Assembly: GCF_038024875.1 (NCBI RefSeq)
Contig: NZ_CP136136.1
Location: 186,001-250,000 of the forward strand
DNA length: 64,000 bases
Source of the DNA: Gordonia rubripertincta
GTDB lineage: Bacteria; Actinomycetota; Actinomycetes; Mycobacteriales; Mycobacteriaceae
Direction of reading: 5' to 3'
Position numbers and translations under genes: made by a program. Under the pieces are notes generated by a model that worked only from the letters and a program-made list of their open reading frames with translations, ran no database searches and was not told where the DNA came from. Positions 16,080 through 26,248 of the stretch are shown in pieces. The number at the start of each line of letters is the position of its first letter. Position 1 is the first letter of the stretch.

Positions 16080-19000
16080 GTCCTGTTGTTTCCTTCTGAA
16101 GCGGTGGACAGGTCGATGATTGCGGCGGCGTTGGTCCGGAGTTCACTCAGCACCTCGTCCAGCGCCGCGGGTCCTCCGATGGCCAGCGCGGGCACGACAC
16201 TCATGAGGGCCATCGTGAGAGTGGCGTCGGCATCCGATCCCGGAAGGGCGGCCGCCATCGCCTTCACCATGTCCGACAGCTGGCCGAAGTGGACGCTCGC
16301 ACCCTGGTGGGCCACCGCGATCGCCTCGGGATCCGCATCGCTCGCAGCGGAGACGAGATCGGTGAGTCGGATGTCCGCAGGGGCCGCATCGATGGATTCG
16401 GCCTGCTCATCGGCAGTGAAGATCACGATGTCGCCAACGATACACTCGGCGTCCGACGCAATGGCCTCGAGGATTCGCAGATAACGCTGCACGATCGTCT
16501 CGACCGTCGATTTGTCGAAAAGGTCGATGGCGAAGACGAGCTGCGCCTTCATTGCACCGCTACCCGCGGCCGGTCCTGCTGCCGCAGGGTCATTCGGGTA
16601 CAGGTTCAACTGCAGGTCGACCTTGGCCGGGATGATTCCCTCGGCCACCGGCGAGACGACCACGTCACCGAGTTCGAGCGATGGGAAATCGATGTTCTGG
16701 AAGGCGAACATCACCTGGAACAACGGATTGTGCGAAGTGGTCGGCGCACTGAGGATCTTCGCGACGATCGTGTCGAACGCCACGTCGGTGTTGGCCATGT
16801 CGGCGAGGTCGTCGCGGCGCACCCGGGACAACAGATCGCTGAACTTCTCGCCGTGGTCGATCCGGGTCCGCAACGCGAGGCTGTTGACGAACATGCCGAC
16901 CACCTCGTCGAGCGCCTGCTCGCCGCGCCCGGCGTAGGGCGTGCCGATGACGAGGTCGTTCCGTCCGCTCAGCCGCGACAGCAACACCGCGTAGGCGGCG
17001 TGGGTGACCATGAACATGGTGGTGTTGTTCGCGCGTGCGACGGACTCCAGGGACCGCGCGAGATCGTCGGGGATCTCGAACTCGACCTGGTCGCCGACAT
17101 ACGACGGCGCCTTCGGTCGCGGCCGGTCAGTCGGCAGGTCGATGGTCTCGGGGACTCCGGCCAGGCGATCGACCCAGTAGTCGAGCTGGCGCTGCGCCTC
17201 GGTGACACCCTCGTCGTCGGTGGTCGCCAGTCGCTCGGCCTGCCACAGCGTGAAGTCGGCGTACTGGACCGGAAGCGGCGCCCACGTCGGCGGGAGACCG
17301 TCGTGGCGGGCTGCGTAGGCCATCATCAGGTCGCGGGCCAGCGGCGCCATCGACGCGCCGTCGGCACTGATGTGGTGCACGACGAAGACGACGACGTGTG
17401 CGTCCTCGTCGACACGCAGCAGCGCGAGCCGGACCGGCGGCGCGGTGGTGATGTCGAACCCGCGACCCGTCACGGCCGCGATGGCGTCGGCCACGCTCCC
17501 CGACACCGGCACCGGGGTCACATCCAGGCCGGCAACCTCGTCCGGAGGACTGATGATCTGCATCGGCTCGCCGTTGATCATCGGATAGCTGGTTCGCAGC
17601 GACTCGTGCCGGCGCAGCAGGTCGTCCACTGCCGCGCGGAGGGCGTCCACGTCGAGCCGGCCACGCAGTTCGAGTGCGAGGGCCACGTTGTATGCCGGCG
17701 ACTTCGGATCGGCCCGGCTGAGCAGCCACATACCGCGCTGCACGGCGGACACCGGCACCATCTCAGCGCGTTTACGGGCGATCAACGGCACTGCCGAATG
17801 CCCGGACAGGCTGTTGGTGATGCACTCGGCGAGTCGGGCAACATCGGCGGACTCGAAGATCGCCTTGACCGGAACCTGTCGGTCAAGCGCCGCCGACAAT
17901 CGTGCCGACACCTTGGTCGCGGACAGCGAGTTGCCGCCCATCTCGAAGAACCCGTCGTGCACGCTGACCCGCTCGACCCCGAGCACCTGGGCGAACACCT
18001 CGGCGACGATGGCCTCGAGCTGCGTCCGTGGGGGGACGAAGTCCTTACTCGCGCTGAAGTCGACCGGCGGCAGCTTGGTGCGGTCGATCTTGCCGACGGT
18101 GGTCAGTTCAAAGGAGTCGACCACGACGATCGTGTGCGGGACCATGTAGCGCGGCAGGAGTTGCGTGACGTGCTCGGTCAGCGCCTCGGGCATCGGCGAG
18201 CGGTCGTCGGCCGCTGTCACATATGCGACCAGGACGTCTTCGCCGGCCGGTCCGGGCACACCGAGGCTGACCGCGTTGGCGACGTCCGGGTGGGACATCA
18301 ATGCGTTGTCGACCTCACCGAGCTCGATGCGGAGTCCGCGCACCTTCAGCTGGAAATCGTCGCGGCCGTGGTAGATCAACCGCCCGTCGGCACGACGGAC
18401 GACCCGGTCACCCGTCCGGTACATCCGCGTCCCGTTCGAGTACGGGTTCGCGATGAACCGCTCGGCGGTCAGACCGGGGCGGCCCAGGTAACCGATGGCC
18501 AGCTGATCACCCACGAGGTAGAGCTCGCCGACGACCCCGGCCGGGGTCGGCCGCAGTCCGCGATCCAGGACGAGGGCCCCGACTCCGGGTACCGCCGTTC
18601 CGATCGTCATGTCGTCGGCGGGCGAGAACGGTCCGTCCGCGGTGGCCCAGATGGTCGTCTCGGTGGGGCCGTAGAGGTTGAAGAACCGGCGACCCGCGGA
18701 CACCCAGCGGCGCATCAGTTCTGGCGGGCATGCCTCGCCCGCACTCAGCACCGTGGTCAGCGACGGCACCGCTGCCGGTTCCAGGGTCGCCAGTGCCGAC
18801 GGCGTCATGACCGCGTGTGTCACACCGGATTCCGCGATCAGCTGCTCGAGCTGGTCGCCGGCGTAGGTGTCCGGGTCGGCGACGACCAGCTGAGCGGACG
18901 ACCCGAGCGCCATCGTCAGCTCGAAGACCGAGGCATCGAAGCTCGGGGACGCGACATGCAGCACCCGCGAGGTCTCGTCGAGCCTCAGGATCTCGCGCTG

Positions 19001-22000
19001 ATTCGCCATCATGTTCGCCAGACCGCGATGGCTCACCGCGGCAGCCTTGGGCGTGCCCGTCGAACCCGAGGTGTAGATGAGGTACGCCATCTCGTCGACG
19101 CGTGTGGGCCGGACGAGTTCACCGGCTCCGATCGGGGCGATGGGGTGCCCGGCGAGACGCAACTCGGTCTCGCTGTCGTCGACGATGATCCACTCCGCAC
19201 CGCTGTCGATCGCGTCGACCCCGGCTTCGGCGGTGGCCAGTCCGACGCGCGCGCCGCTGTCGCTCACCATCGCCGATCGACGCTCGGCCGGGTGCATGGG
19301 ATCGATCGTGACGAAGGCTGCGCCGGAACGGATCACAGCGATGGTGCACAGTACCGAGCGCGCCGAACGGCGAGCGCTGATGGCGACGACGTCGCCGGGT
19401 CCGATTCCGCGTGAGATCAATTCTCGTGCAAGTTGATTGGTCCGAGCATCGAAGACATCCGGGGTGATCTTCTCCCCGGCGATGACGACGGGTACCACGG
19501 CAGAATTCGACGTTCTCTGGTGCAGGAGGTCGGCGAACGCCGCGGGTTCACAATACTCCGGCTCCGCCGTCAGCCGCCGCACATCCGGTGCCGACACGAC
19601 GTCGAACCGGCCGACCGGCTCGGTCGGGGCACTGGTCATCTGGTCGAGCAGGCGCAGAAGGGAACCTGCCATCGACTCGACCGTAGTGCGGTTGAAGAGA
19701 TCGGTGGCATAAGAGAATTCGAGAGCAACGCGATCGGAACCGTCCCCGACGAACTCGGTGGCGGCCACCGCGAGGTCGTACTTCGCGGACGGGATACGGA
19801 TGTTCAGCACATCGAACTGCTCGGCCTGAGCCAGAAGAGCGGAATTGTCCCGCTGGAACGTGAAGCCGACCTGGAACAGCGGACTGTGCGAACGTGACCG
19901 ACTCGGAGACACCTCGTCGACCACCATCTCGAACGGCACCTGCGAATACTCCAGTGCGCCGGTACGCGTGCGATGCGCACGGTCCAACAGGTCCGCAACT
20001 GTATCGCCCGGGGAGATACCCAATCGCAGGACCACGGTGTTTACGAACATGCCCACCAGATCGGCGAGTTCGGGATCGTCGCGTCCCGCGACCGCCGTGC
20101 CGATCGACACGTCGTCCGTGTCTCCGAACCTGGCCAGCAGAGTGGCCAGCGCGACGTGCAGAACGGTGAAGGTGGTGACCCCGAACCTGCTCGCCAGGGA
20201 TCGGATTCTCGCGAACTGTTCCGTGGGGATGTCGACGTCCAGGTAACCGCCACGGCCCGTCGGGATCTGCGGACGGGGCCGATCCGTCGGGAGCGCCAAC
20301 AGCTCGGGTTGTCCGACGAGTTCCTTGTTCCAATAGTCGAGTTCCTGCCGCAACCGGGACTGCTCGTCGTCCGCGGAACCCAGGGTCTCCCGCTGCCACA
20401 CCGCGAAATCCGCGTACTGAACCGGAAGCGGCGCCCAGGACGGCTCCATACCTTCCCGACGAGCTGCATACGCGGCCAGCATGTCCACGATCAGGGGACG
20501 GAGCGAGGCACCGTCACCGACGATGTGATGCAGAACCACCAGCAGTACGTGTTCATCGGCCGCGGTCTCGAACAGCGTGGCACGGAAGGGGACCTGGGTG
20601 ACGAGGTCGAACCCAGCCGCGGCCTGCCCAGCGACGGCATCCATCAGCTCGGTGTCGGCCACGTTCTGGACGTTGAGACGGATCTGTTCGTCGACCTCCT
20701 CGGCGTCGACGATCTCCTGGATCGGCTCCCCGTCGACCGACGGGAAACGGGTCCGCAGGGGCTCGTGCCGAATGACGACATCGCGGACGGCGGCACTGAG
20801 TGCGTCCACGTCGACATCTCCGTGGACCCGGATTGCACCGGGCATGTTGTACGTGCCCGCCGACGGATCCATCCGGTTGATGAACCAGAGCCGTGACTGC
20901 GCAAAGGAAACCGGGAGGGCGTCCGGGCGCGAACCGTGCCGAATGGGCGGACGCGACGCCACCGCCGGTGCAGCAGCGATGATCTCGGCGAGCTCACCGA
21001 CATCGTCACTGCTGAAGATGTCGCTCAGCGCAACCGCTCGGGAGAACTCCCGGCGCAGGCGCGACGCGATCCGGGCGACCGCAAGCGAGTCGGCACCGAG
21101 CACAAAGATGTTGTCTCGCATGCCGATTCGATCGGAACCGATCACGCCGGCAATGATCTCGGCAATCTTCACCTCGATCGGCGAGCGCGGCGGGACGAAC
21201 TCTCGCTCAGCCCCGGCGATCGCCGGCGCGGGGAGTGCGCGACGATCGAGCTTGCCCGAGTTGTTGACCGGGAAGGAGTCGAGCACCACAACCGCAGCCG
21301 GAACCATGTGTCCGGGTAGATGGTGGCGCGCAGCGCGCATCTGTCGGTCAGCGACGGCCTCGGCCGGGGTGTCCGCATCGCGTGGCTTCACGTACGCAAC
21401 GACGGCTGCGCTGCCGGCGTCCGTCCGAACGGTCACGACGGCCGCGGAGACCGATCCCTCCGCGAGGAGGACGGACTCGATCTCGCCGAGCTCGACCCGT
21501 TGTCCGCGGATTTTGACCTGGAAATCGCTGCGCCCCAGGTATTCCAGCATCCCGTCGGCGGACCAGCGCACCAGATCACCGGATCGATACATCCGCTCAC
21601 CCACCCGGAACGGGTCGGCGACGAACCGGTCGGCGGTCAGCCCGCCGCGGCTGCGATACCCGTCGGCGACCTGCGGACCGGAGATGTACAGCTCCCCCTG
21701 CACCCCGACGGGGGTCGGCCGCAGCTTGGTGTCGAGTACGTAGAGACGAGCGTTCGCCACCGGCGCGCCGATCGGAACCGTCCTGTCGACTTCCTCGGAA
21801 GCCCACGTCGTGATGTCCACCACGGTCTCGGTGGGCCCGTACAGGTTCTGGAGCCGAACTCCCGGTAGAGCCGACGACACACGAGCCGCCAGCTCGGGAC
21901 TAAGCGGTTCACCGCCGGTGAACACGTACCGCAAGGTGTTCGGCGGGCCCGACACCGCGTGCTCGACCGCTTCGACGAACAGGTCGAGCAGGACGGGCAC

Positions 22001-24121
22001 GAACTGGATCGCGGTGACGCGCTCCAGGACCACGAGATCGTGGAGATACTGCGGATCGCGATGCCCGTCCGGTCGCGCGATGACCATCCGCGCCCCGGAA
22101 ACCACCGGGACCAGAAGTTCGGCCAGGGACGCGTCGAACAACGCCGACGCCTTGTACACGAAGGAATCCGCCGGACCCATCGGGAAAGCGTCGAGATGCC
22201 ACCGCAGGAAGTTCATCAGGGCGCCGTGCGAAACGGCCACCCCCTTGGGGCGCCCGGTACTTCCCGACGTGTAGAGCAGGTAGGCGGTCGAGCGGGCGTC
22301 AAGCTGACCGAGACCCGGCCACGGCTCCGGAGCCTCGGCCGATTCGTCGGTCCATCCGGTCGACGCGAGCCAATCCGTATTGATCACATGGGCGGGCCGC
22401 GCCTCTTCGAGGATGGTGGCGCGCCGCTGCTCGGGCTGTCCCGGATCCATCGGGAGATAGGTGGCGCCGAGGGCGAGTGTGGCATGGAGCGCGAACACCT
22501 GGGCCGGTCCACGATCGAGGTCGACCGCAACGACCCCTCCGGGGCCGACGCCTTCGGCCTTGAGATGGCCGGCGATACGCAATGCGTGGTCACGCAGTTC
22601 GCAGAAAGTCCAGCTGCGTCCCTCGAACGTGACTGCGATGGCGTCGCCGTGTCGATCCGCCGTGTTTAACAAAGCGCGAACCACGTTGTCGCCCGGCTCC
22701 ACCGGCAGTGAGGGTCCATAACCGAACGCCCGTATCAGGTCCGCCTCTCCGGGGAGGAGCAAATCGATGTCGGTCGCCGGTTGTTCCAGATCCGCGTAGA
22801 ACCGGTTCAGGAACGCGAGGAATCGCTCATGGTGCCGCTCGATCTCGACCTGCGAATAGAGATTGGGATTGCCGTGCAGATCGACGACGATCGGTGCGTC
22901 AGGGCTCGACTGGTAGAGGTTGATCAACAGGTCTTCGAGAATTCCGGACGTGAAGATCCGGTAATCCATCTCGGTGCCGTCGATCCGGAGTTCTTCGTCG
23001 AAGAACACCATGTTGATCGTGGGCCCAAAAGTAACCGAACTTGCGTCGAACCCGGCGTCGCGGCGAATGTCGTCGGAGCGATACCGCTGGTGCCGGAGCG
23101 CCCCGGTCATCTCGAGTTGGGCGTTCTTGATGAGCTCCCGCGCAGATTTTGCGGAGGCCTCTCGGAGACGAATCGGCAGGATGTTGGACACCATGCCGCC
23201 CGAGATCCGCACTTTCGCGGTTGTGCGACCCGTCACCGGCAGACTCAGCACGATGTCGTCGGTGCCGGTCATCTTCGCAAGAAAGGCTCCGAATGCGGCC
23301 GTGAGCAGCACTGCGACCGAACTTTGCAACTCGCCGGCGAGATCCGAGAGTCGACGCTGCAGCCGGGAGTCGAGTTCGGCGCTCGCGATGCGATTGTCGA
23401 ACGAGATGGGCGCCGAGGGGACCCCGTGCGCCAGCGACGGCCGTTCGGGTAGGTCGACGGCTCGCGAGAGCCAGTGCTCGCGGTCGGACTCACGGCGGCT
23501 GCTCGTCTCATACGAGGCCTCGTACTCGACCAGCTCGGCCATGGTCGCCGGCGGTTTGACGCGGGGTTCTTCGCCACGGCGAATCGCATTGTACAGGTCG
23601 ACAGTTCGCCGCATGATCGAGAGAGCTGCGTACCCGTCGATGATGATGTGGTGGGCGCGGTTGTACCAGAACGTCCGGTCGTCAGCGACCTGCAGGATCG
23701 CGATGACTATCAGTTGATCCTCGATCAGGTCGACCGGCCGGCGGTACTCGGACTTCATCCATGCCATCGCGGCGCCGACTGGGTCGGATTCGCCGCGGAA
23801 ATCGATGACATCCACCTGCTGGTCGAATTCGAGGTCGACGTACTGCACCGGGACCCCGTCGACCTCCGCGAGGCGGACGTAAGGGGACTCCATGACCTGG
23901 CCGACCTCGACACAACAGTTTTTGAGGAGGTCGATGTCCAGGCCACCGGGTGCGTGCCGGATGTCGACGTACTGGGCGATGTTCACCGAGTAGTCCGGCG
24001 ACAAGGTGTCGGCGAACCACATTCCCCGTTGTGCCGCAGTAAGAGGCAAGACTTCGGTGATGTTTCTTCCGACAACGTTCGCGCTGTCGCTGTTATCGGC
24101 GGTCGCCACGGACGCTGACAC
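16076..24121 (-). CDS. NRPS subunit 1 (C-A-T-C-A-T-C)
   Basis: This 2681-residue multimodular synthetase opens peptide assembly. It begins with a condensation domain (HHIIIDG at about residue 160), which suggests an N-acylated (lipo)peptide or an upstream donor. Then come A1 (YTSGSTGRPKG at about 619), T1 (LGADSL at about 1009), C2 (HHIVGDG at about 1199), A2 (YTSGSTGTPK at about 1684), T2 (MGGNSL at about 2064) and C3 (HHISADG at about 2251). Codes read by eye are A1 DAAQFGLVDK and A2 DAFVLALIWK, both unassigned. A tail of about 100 residues resembles a decayed A-domain start. The start is a GTG, and TGAGG lies about ten bases upstream. The 3' end overlaps subunit 2 by four bases. No epimerase domain is visible. 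Confidence 0.95.
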   Translation of the reverse strand: MSASVATADNSDSANVVGRNITEVLPLTAAQRGMWFADTLSPDYSVNIAQYVDIRHAPGGLDIDLLKNCCVEVGQVMESPYVRLAEVDGVPVQYVDLEFDQQVDVIDFRGESDPVGAAMAWMKSEYRRPVDLIEDQLIVIAILQVADDRTFWYNRAHHIIIDGYAALSIMRRTVDLYNAIRRGEEPRVKPPATMAELVEYEASYETSSRRESDREHWLSRAVDLPERPSLAHGVPSAPISFDNRIASAELDSRLQRRLSDLAGELQSSVAVLLTAAFGAFLAKMTGTDDIVLSLPVTGRTTAKVRISGGMVSNILPIRLREASAKSARELIKNAQLEMTGALRHQRYRSDDIRRDAGFDASSVTFGPTINMVFFDEELRIDGTEMDYRIFTSGILEDLLINLYQSSPDAPIVVDLHGNPNLYSQVEIERHHERFLAFLNRFYADLEQPATDIDLLLPGEADLIRAFGYGPSLPVEPGDNVVRALLNTADRHGDAIAVTFEGRSWTFCELRDHALRIAGHLKAEGVGPGGVVAVDLDRGPAQVFALHATLALGATYLPMDPGQPEQRRATILEEARPAHVINTDWLASTGWTDESAEAPEPWPGLGQLDARSTAYLLYTSGSTGRPKGVAVSHGALMNFLRWHLDAFPMGPADSFVYKASALFDASLAELLVPVVSGARMVIARPDGHRDPQYLHDLVVLERVTAIQFVPVLLDLFVEAVEHAVSGPPNTLRYVFTGGEPLSPELAARVSSALPGVRLQNLYGPTETVVDITTWASEEVDRTVPIGAPVANARLYVLDTKLRPTPVGVQGELYISGPQVADGYRSRGGLTADRFVADPFRVGERMYRSGDLVRWSADGMLEYLGRSDFQVKIRGQRVELGEIESVLLAEGSVSAAVVTVRTDAGSAAVVAYVKPRDADTPAEAVADRQMRAARHHLPGHMVPAAVVVLDSFPVNNSGKLDRRALPAPAIAGAEREFVPPRSPIEVKIAEIIAGVIGSDRIGMRDNIFVLGADSLAVARIASRLRREFSRAVALSDIFSSDDVGELAEIIAAAPAVASRPPIRHGSRPDALPVSFAQSRLWFINRMDPSAGTYNMPGAIRVHGDVDVDALSAAVRDVVIRHEPLRTRFPSVDGEPIQEIVDAEEVDEQIRLNVQNVADTELMDAVAGQAAAGFDLVTQVPFRATLFETAADEHVLLVVLHHIVGDGASLRPLIVDMLAAYAARREGMEPSWAPLPVQYADFAVWQRETLGSADDEQSRLRQELDYWNKELVGQPELLALPTDRPRPQIPTGRGGYLDVDIPTEQFARIRSLASRFGVTTFTVLHVALATLLARFGDTDDVSIGTAVAGRDDPELADLVGMFVNTVVLRLGISPGDTVADLLDRAHRTRTGALEYSQVPFEMVVDEVSPSRSRSHSPLFQVGFTFQRDNSALLAQAEQFDVLNIRIPSAKYDLAVAATEFVGDGSDRVALEFSYATDLFNRTTVESMAGSLLRLLDQMTSAPTEPVGRFDVVSAPDVRRLTAEPEYCEPAAFADLLHQRTSNSAVVPVVIAGEKITPDVFDARTNQLARELISRGIGPGDVVAISARRSARSVLCTIAVIRSGAAFVTIDPMHPAERRSAMVSDSGARVGLATAEAGVDAIDSGAEWIIVDDSETELRLAGHPIAPIGAGELVRPTRVDEMAYLIYTSGSTGTPKAAAVSHRGLANMMANQREILRLDETSRVLHVASPSFDASVFELTMALGSSAQLVVADPDTYAGDQLEQLIAESGVTHAVMTPSALATLEPAAVPSLTTVLSAGEACPPELMRRWVSAGRRFFNLYGPTETTIWATADGPFSPADDMTIGTAVPGVGALVLDRGLRPTPAGVVGELYLVGDQLAIGYLGRPGLTAERFIANPYSNGTRMYRTGDRVVRRADGRLIYHGRDDFQLKVRGLRIELGEVDNALMSHPDVANAVSLGVPGPAGEDVLVAYVTAADDRSPMPEALTEHVTQLLPRYMVPHTIVVVDSFELTTVGKIDRTKLPPVDFSASKDFVPPRTQLEAIVAEVFAQVLGVERVSVHDGFFEMGGNSLSATKVSARLSAALDRQVPVKAIFESADVARLAECITNSLSGHSAVPLIARKRAEMVPVSAVQRGMWLLSRADPKSPAYNVALALELRGRLDVDALRAAVDDLLRRHESLRTSYPMINGEPMQIISPPDEVAGLDVTPVPVSGSVADAIAAVTGRGFDITTAPPVRLALLRVDEDAHVVVFVVHHISADGASMAPLARDLMMAYAARHDGLPPTWAPLPVQYADFTLWQAERLATTDDEGVTEAQRQLDYWVDRLAGVPETIDLPTDRPRPKAPSYVGDQVEFEIPDDLARSLESVARANNTTMFMVTHAAYAVLLSRLSGRNDLVIGTPYAGRGEQALDEVVGMFVNSLALRTRIDHGEKFSDLLSRVRRDDLADMANTDVAFDTIVAKILSAPTTSHNPLFQVMFAFQNIDFPSLELGDVVVSPVAEGIIPAKVDLQLNLYPNDPAAAGPAAGSGAMKAQLVFAIDLFDKSTVETIVQRYLRILEAIASDAECIVGDIVIFTADEQAESIDAAPADIRLTDLVSAASDADPEAIAVAHQGASVHFGQLSDMVKAMAAALPGSDADATLTMALMSVVPALAIGGPAALDEVLSELRTNAAAIIDLSTASEGNNRT

Positions 24122-24536
24122 TCCTCACTGCCTCACTGCCTCGGGTCTATCGATTAGACCTGATACGACCCATAGACTTCGTCCCACAAACACCAACCTA
24201 GGCCGTTCTTCAGGTTGCGATCGTGTCACGCACGGAAATGCCCGAGGAACTATTCGGACAACCGAGCGGGCACCACTTCGGTTAATCGACCTGAGCCCTC
24301 CTTAGCGTTACATTCAACGGTGTCATTCAGCTTTCCATGCGACTATCCGCGAGCACGGCGGCTCGCCGTGTCCAGCTCGGATTTCGCCAAGTCGGCGGGC
24401 CCGTAACGACCCAGAACAGGTTGGCTGTGCGTCAGAGGCCTCAGCCCGTGCCACGCACCCTGCTTCTTACCGCGGTGTACCCACCGATTGATCGCTCAAC
24501 ACGTTATCGGATGCGAACGATCGGTCGGTGACGGCC
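24122..24536. other. Intergenic region between exporter and NRPS genes
   Basis: These 415 bases lie between the end of the ABC permease gene and the start of NRPS subunit 1, both on the minus strand. The sequence is visibly richer in A/T than its neighbours, and no convincing coding frame is present. It is the obvious place for the NRPS promoter. I see no clear -35/-10 pair, riboswitch or terminator hairpin that I can defend by eye. Confidence 0.5.
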
Positions 24537-25427
24537 TCACCGGGCGGTCGCGGCCTTCCGGTATCCACGGAGCGCCGGATAGATCGACAACGCCAGCAGC
24601 GCCACCGTCCACATGCTCACCTTGAGCAGGTTCTCGGCCATCGGTCCCCCGACCGCAAGCGCTCGCATAAGTTCGATGGCCGGAGTCATCGGCTGGTTCG
24701 CCACGATCGGTTGCAACCAGTCCGGATATGCGCTCAGCGGCGAGAACCCCGAGTTGAAGAACATCAACAGACTCGAGAAGAGACCGAGGTACGGCACAAT
24801 CGGCGCCCCCGGAGCCGCGTTGACGGCCAGCGCCAGCGTCATGATCCCGAACGCCGCGCCGTATGCCATCGCCACCGCGACCAGGCCGATCGCCGGGCCG
24901 ACCCCCTGGGTGAAGCGAAAACCGATCAAATGCCCCGCGGCCAGCAGCAGCAGAGTCGTGACGAACACGCGGACCATGTCTGACGCGACACGCGAGGTAA
25001 GGTCGGCGCCGCGATTGATCGGCAAGACATACAACCTTGCCAGCAGTCCGGTCCGCCGTTCTCGATTAAGTCGGGTCGCCGACGCGATCGACCCGAACAT
25101 CGCGCCGACAAGGATCACCAGCGGGACCGTTCCGTACGCACTGTCCTGTCCGGTTGCCTTACCGATGCTATCGCCGAGCACGACCTTGAACATCAGCATG
25201 CTCAGAGCGGGCATGACCAGCGACTGGACCAGCGTTGGAACATCTCTGACGAAGACCCGCAGCTGACGGCCTGCAAGGGCCAGGCTCTGACTCCACCACG
25301 CGCGAACCGACGACTCCGAATGTGTCGCTGCCTCACCCGCGGGACTCGGATCGGCCGCCGGACCGAGCGACCCAGGTGCTCGCACGTCGTGCCCTGGCGC
25401 GCCGCCATCTGTCTGTGAGGTGATCAC
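24537..25427 (-). CDS. ABC-2 type permease, DrrC-like
   Basis: This 296-residue integral membrane protein is the second permease of a DrrABC-type exporter. A basic/cytosolic N-terminal stretch of about 50 residues precedes several hydrophobic segments. The ABC-2 family pattern RLNRERRTGLLARLYVLPI lies in the first cytoplasmic loop, and a NSGFSPLSAYPDWLQP motif lies near the C-terminus. The GTG start was chosen because it overlaps the TGA of the upstream permease (GTGA). A longer frame upstream would run deep into that gene. Its position directly before the NRPS genes on the same strand suggests export of the peptide product. Substrate assignment is inference. Confidence 0.85.
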   Translation of the reverse strand: MITSQTDGGAPGHDVRAPGSLGPAADPSPAGEAATHSESSVRAWWSQSLALAGRQLRVFVRDVPTLVQSLVMPALSMLMFKVVLGDSIGKATGQDSAYGTVPLVILVGAMFGSIASATRLNRERRTGLLARLYVLPINRGADLTSRVASDMVRVFVTTLLLLAAGHLIGFRFTQGVGPAIGLVAVAMAYGAAFGIMTLALAVNAAPGAPIVPYLGLFSSLLMFFNSGFSPLSAYPDWLQPIVANQPMTPAIELMRALAVGGPMAENLLKVSMWTVALLALSIYPALRGYRKAATAR

Positions 25428-26239
25428 GCTCGAACCTTCCGACCGCCGACACCGAGGAGGACCACCGCAGAGACGAACAGCCCGATGCACCACCACACCG
25501 TGGGCTGGAGGATCTCCCACGTCAGGACGCCACTGTCGGACGCACGCATGACGTTCACGAACTGGGAGATGGGTTGGTTACGAACGAAGGGCTGAATCCA
25601 TTCCGGAAACTGCCCGACCGGCACGAACCCGCTCGACATCATGCCCAGGATCAGGGTCGGCAGCATCAAGGCCTGGCTGGTCGCCTCTGGACTTCCTGCG
25701 ACGAGGCCGATCCCGTCGGCGAGAAGTGCGATCAGCAGGCCGACGATCAGAGCGGTTGCGTAAAGGCCGATGGTCCCGGTCACGCCGCCCATCGGACGCC
25801 ACCCGATGACCGAGCAGGCGATGGTCGCGCAGATCAATGAGACCACCAGTAATACGGCGTTCGCGCTCAGGCGCGCGAACATCGGGACCACCGAGGGCAT
25901 CGGCAACACACGAAACCGGGTGTTGATGCCCTCGGTGTCGTCGAAGGACGCGCGCATCGCGGCCGACGATGCGGCGAAGCCGACCGACTGGAGCACGATG
26001 ATAGGCATCAGGAACTGCCCGTAGTTCACGCCAAATGTATTCATGACGCTGCTCAACGGCAGGTAGAAGCACACAGCAAGGAACACCGGGGAGACGAAGG
26101 CGAACACGAACTCGCCGTTGCGGAACACCTTGAAGATGCCGCGCACGCTGAGCGCCCACCACTGCTGCAGTGGCCGGGTCCGCGCTTCGGCGGGTGCTCT
26201 GAGAGACGCTAACGGCGATCCAGTCACGAACGTAGACAT
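25424..26239 (-). CDS. ABC-2 type permease, DrrB-like
   Basis: This 271-residue membrane protein has about six hydrophobic segments after a short cytosolic start. It has the ABC-2 signature region FDDTEGINTRFRVLPMPS and a later SSGFVPVGQFPEWIQPF motif that mirrors the partner permease. The two permeases probably form the membrane channel with the ATPase encoded nine bases upstream. The stop overlaps the start of the second permease by four bases. DrrB family members export glycolipids, anthracyclines or peptides. A peptide or lipopeptide substrate is likely here from the context. Confidence 0.88.
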   Translation of the reverse strand: MSTFVTGSPLASLRAPAEARTRPLQQWWALSVRGIFKVFRNGEFVFAFVSPVFLAVCFYLPLSSVMNTFGVNYGQFLMPIIVLQSVGFAASSAAMRASFDDTEGINTRFRVLPMPSVVPMFARLSANAVLLVVSLICATIACSVIGWRPMGGVTGTIGLYATALIVGLLIALLADGIGLVAGSPEATSQALMLPTLILGMMSSGFVPVGQFPEWIQPFVRNQPISQFVNVMRASDSGVLTWEILQPTVWWCIGLFVSAVVLLGVGGRKVRA

Positions 26240-26248
26240 GTGACTCGT

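Noticed and set aside
24180..24215. AACCTAGGC resembling half of an iron-regulator (IdeR/DtxR) box upstream of the NRPS genes
   Set aside because: Only a short core matches the 19-base palindrome. The other half is absent, so iron control is not supported.
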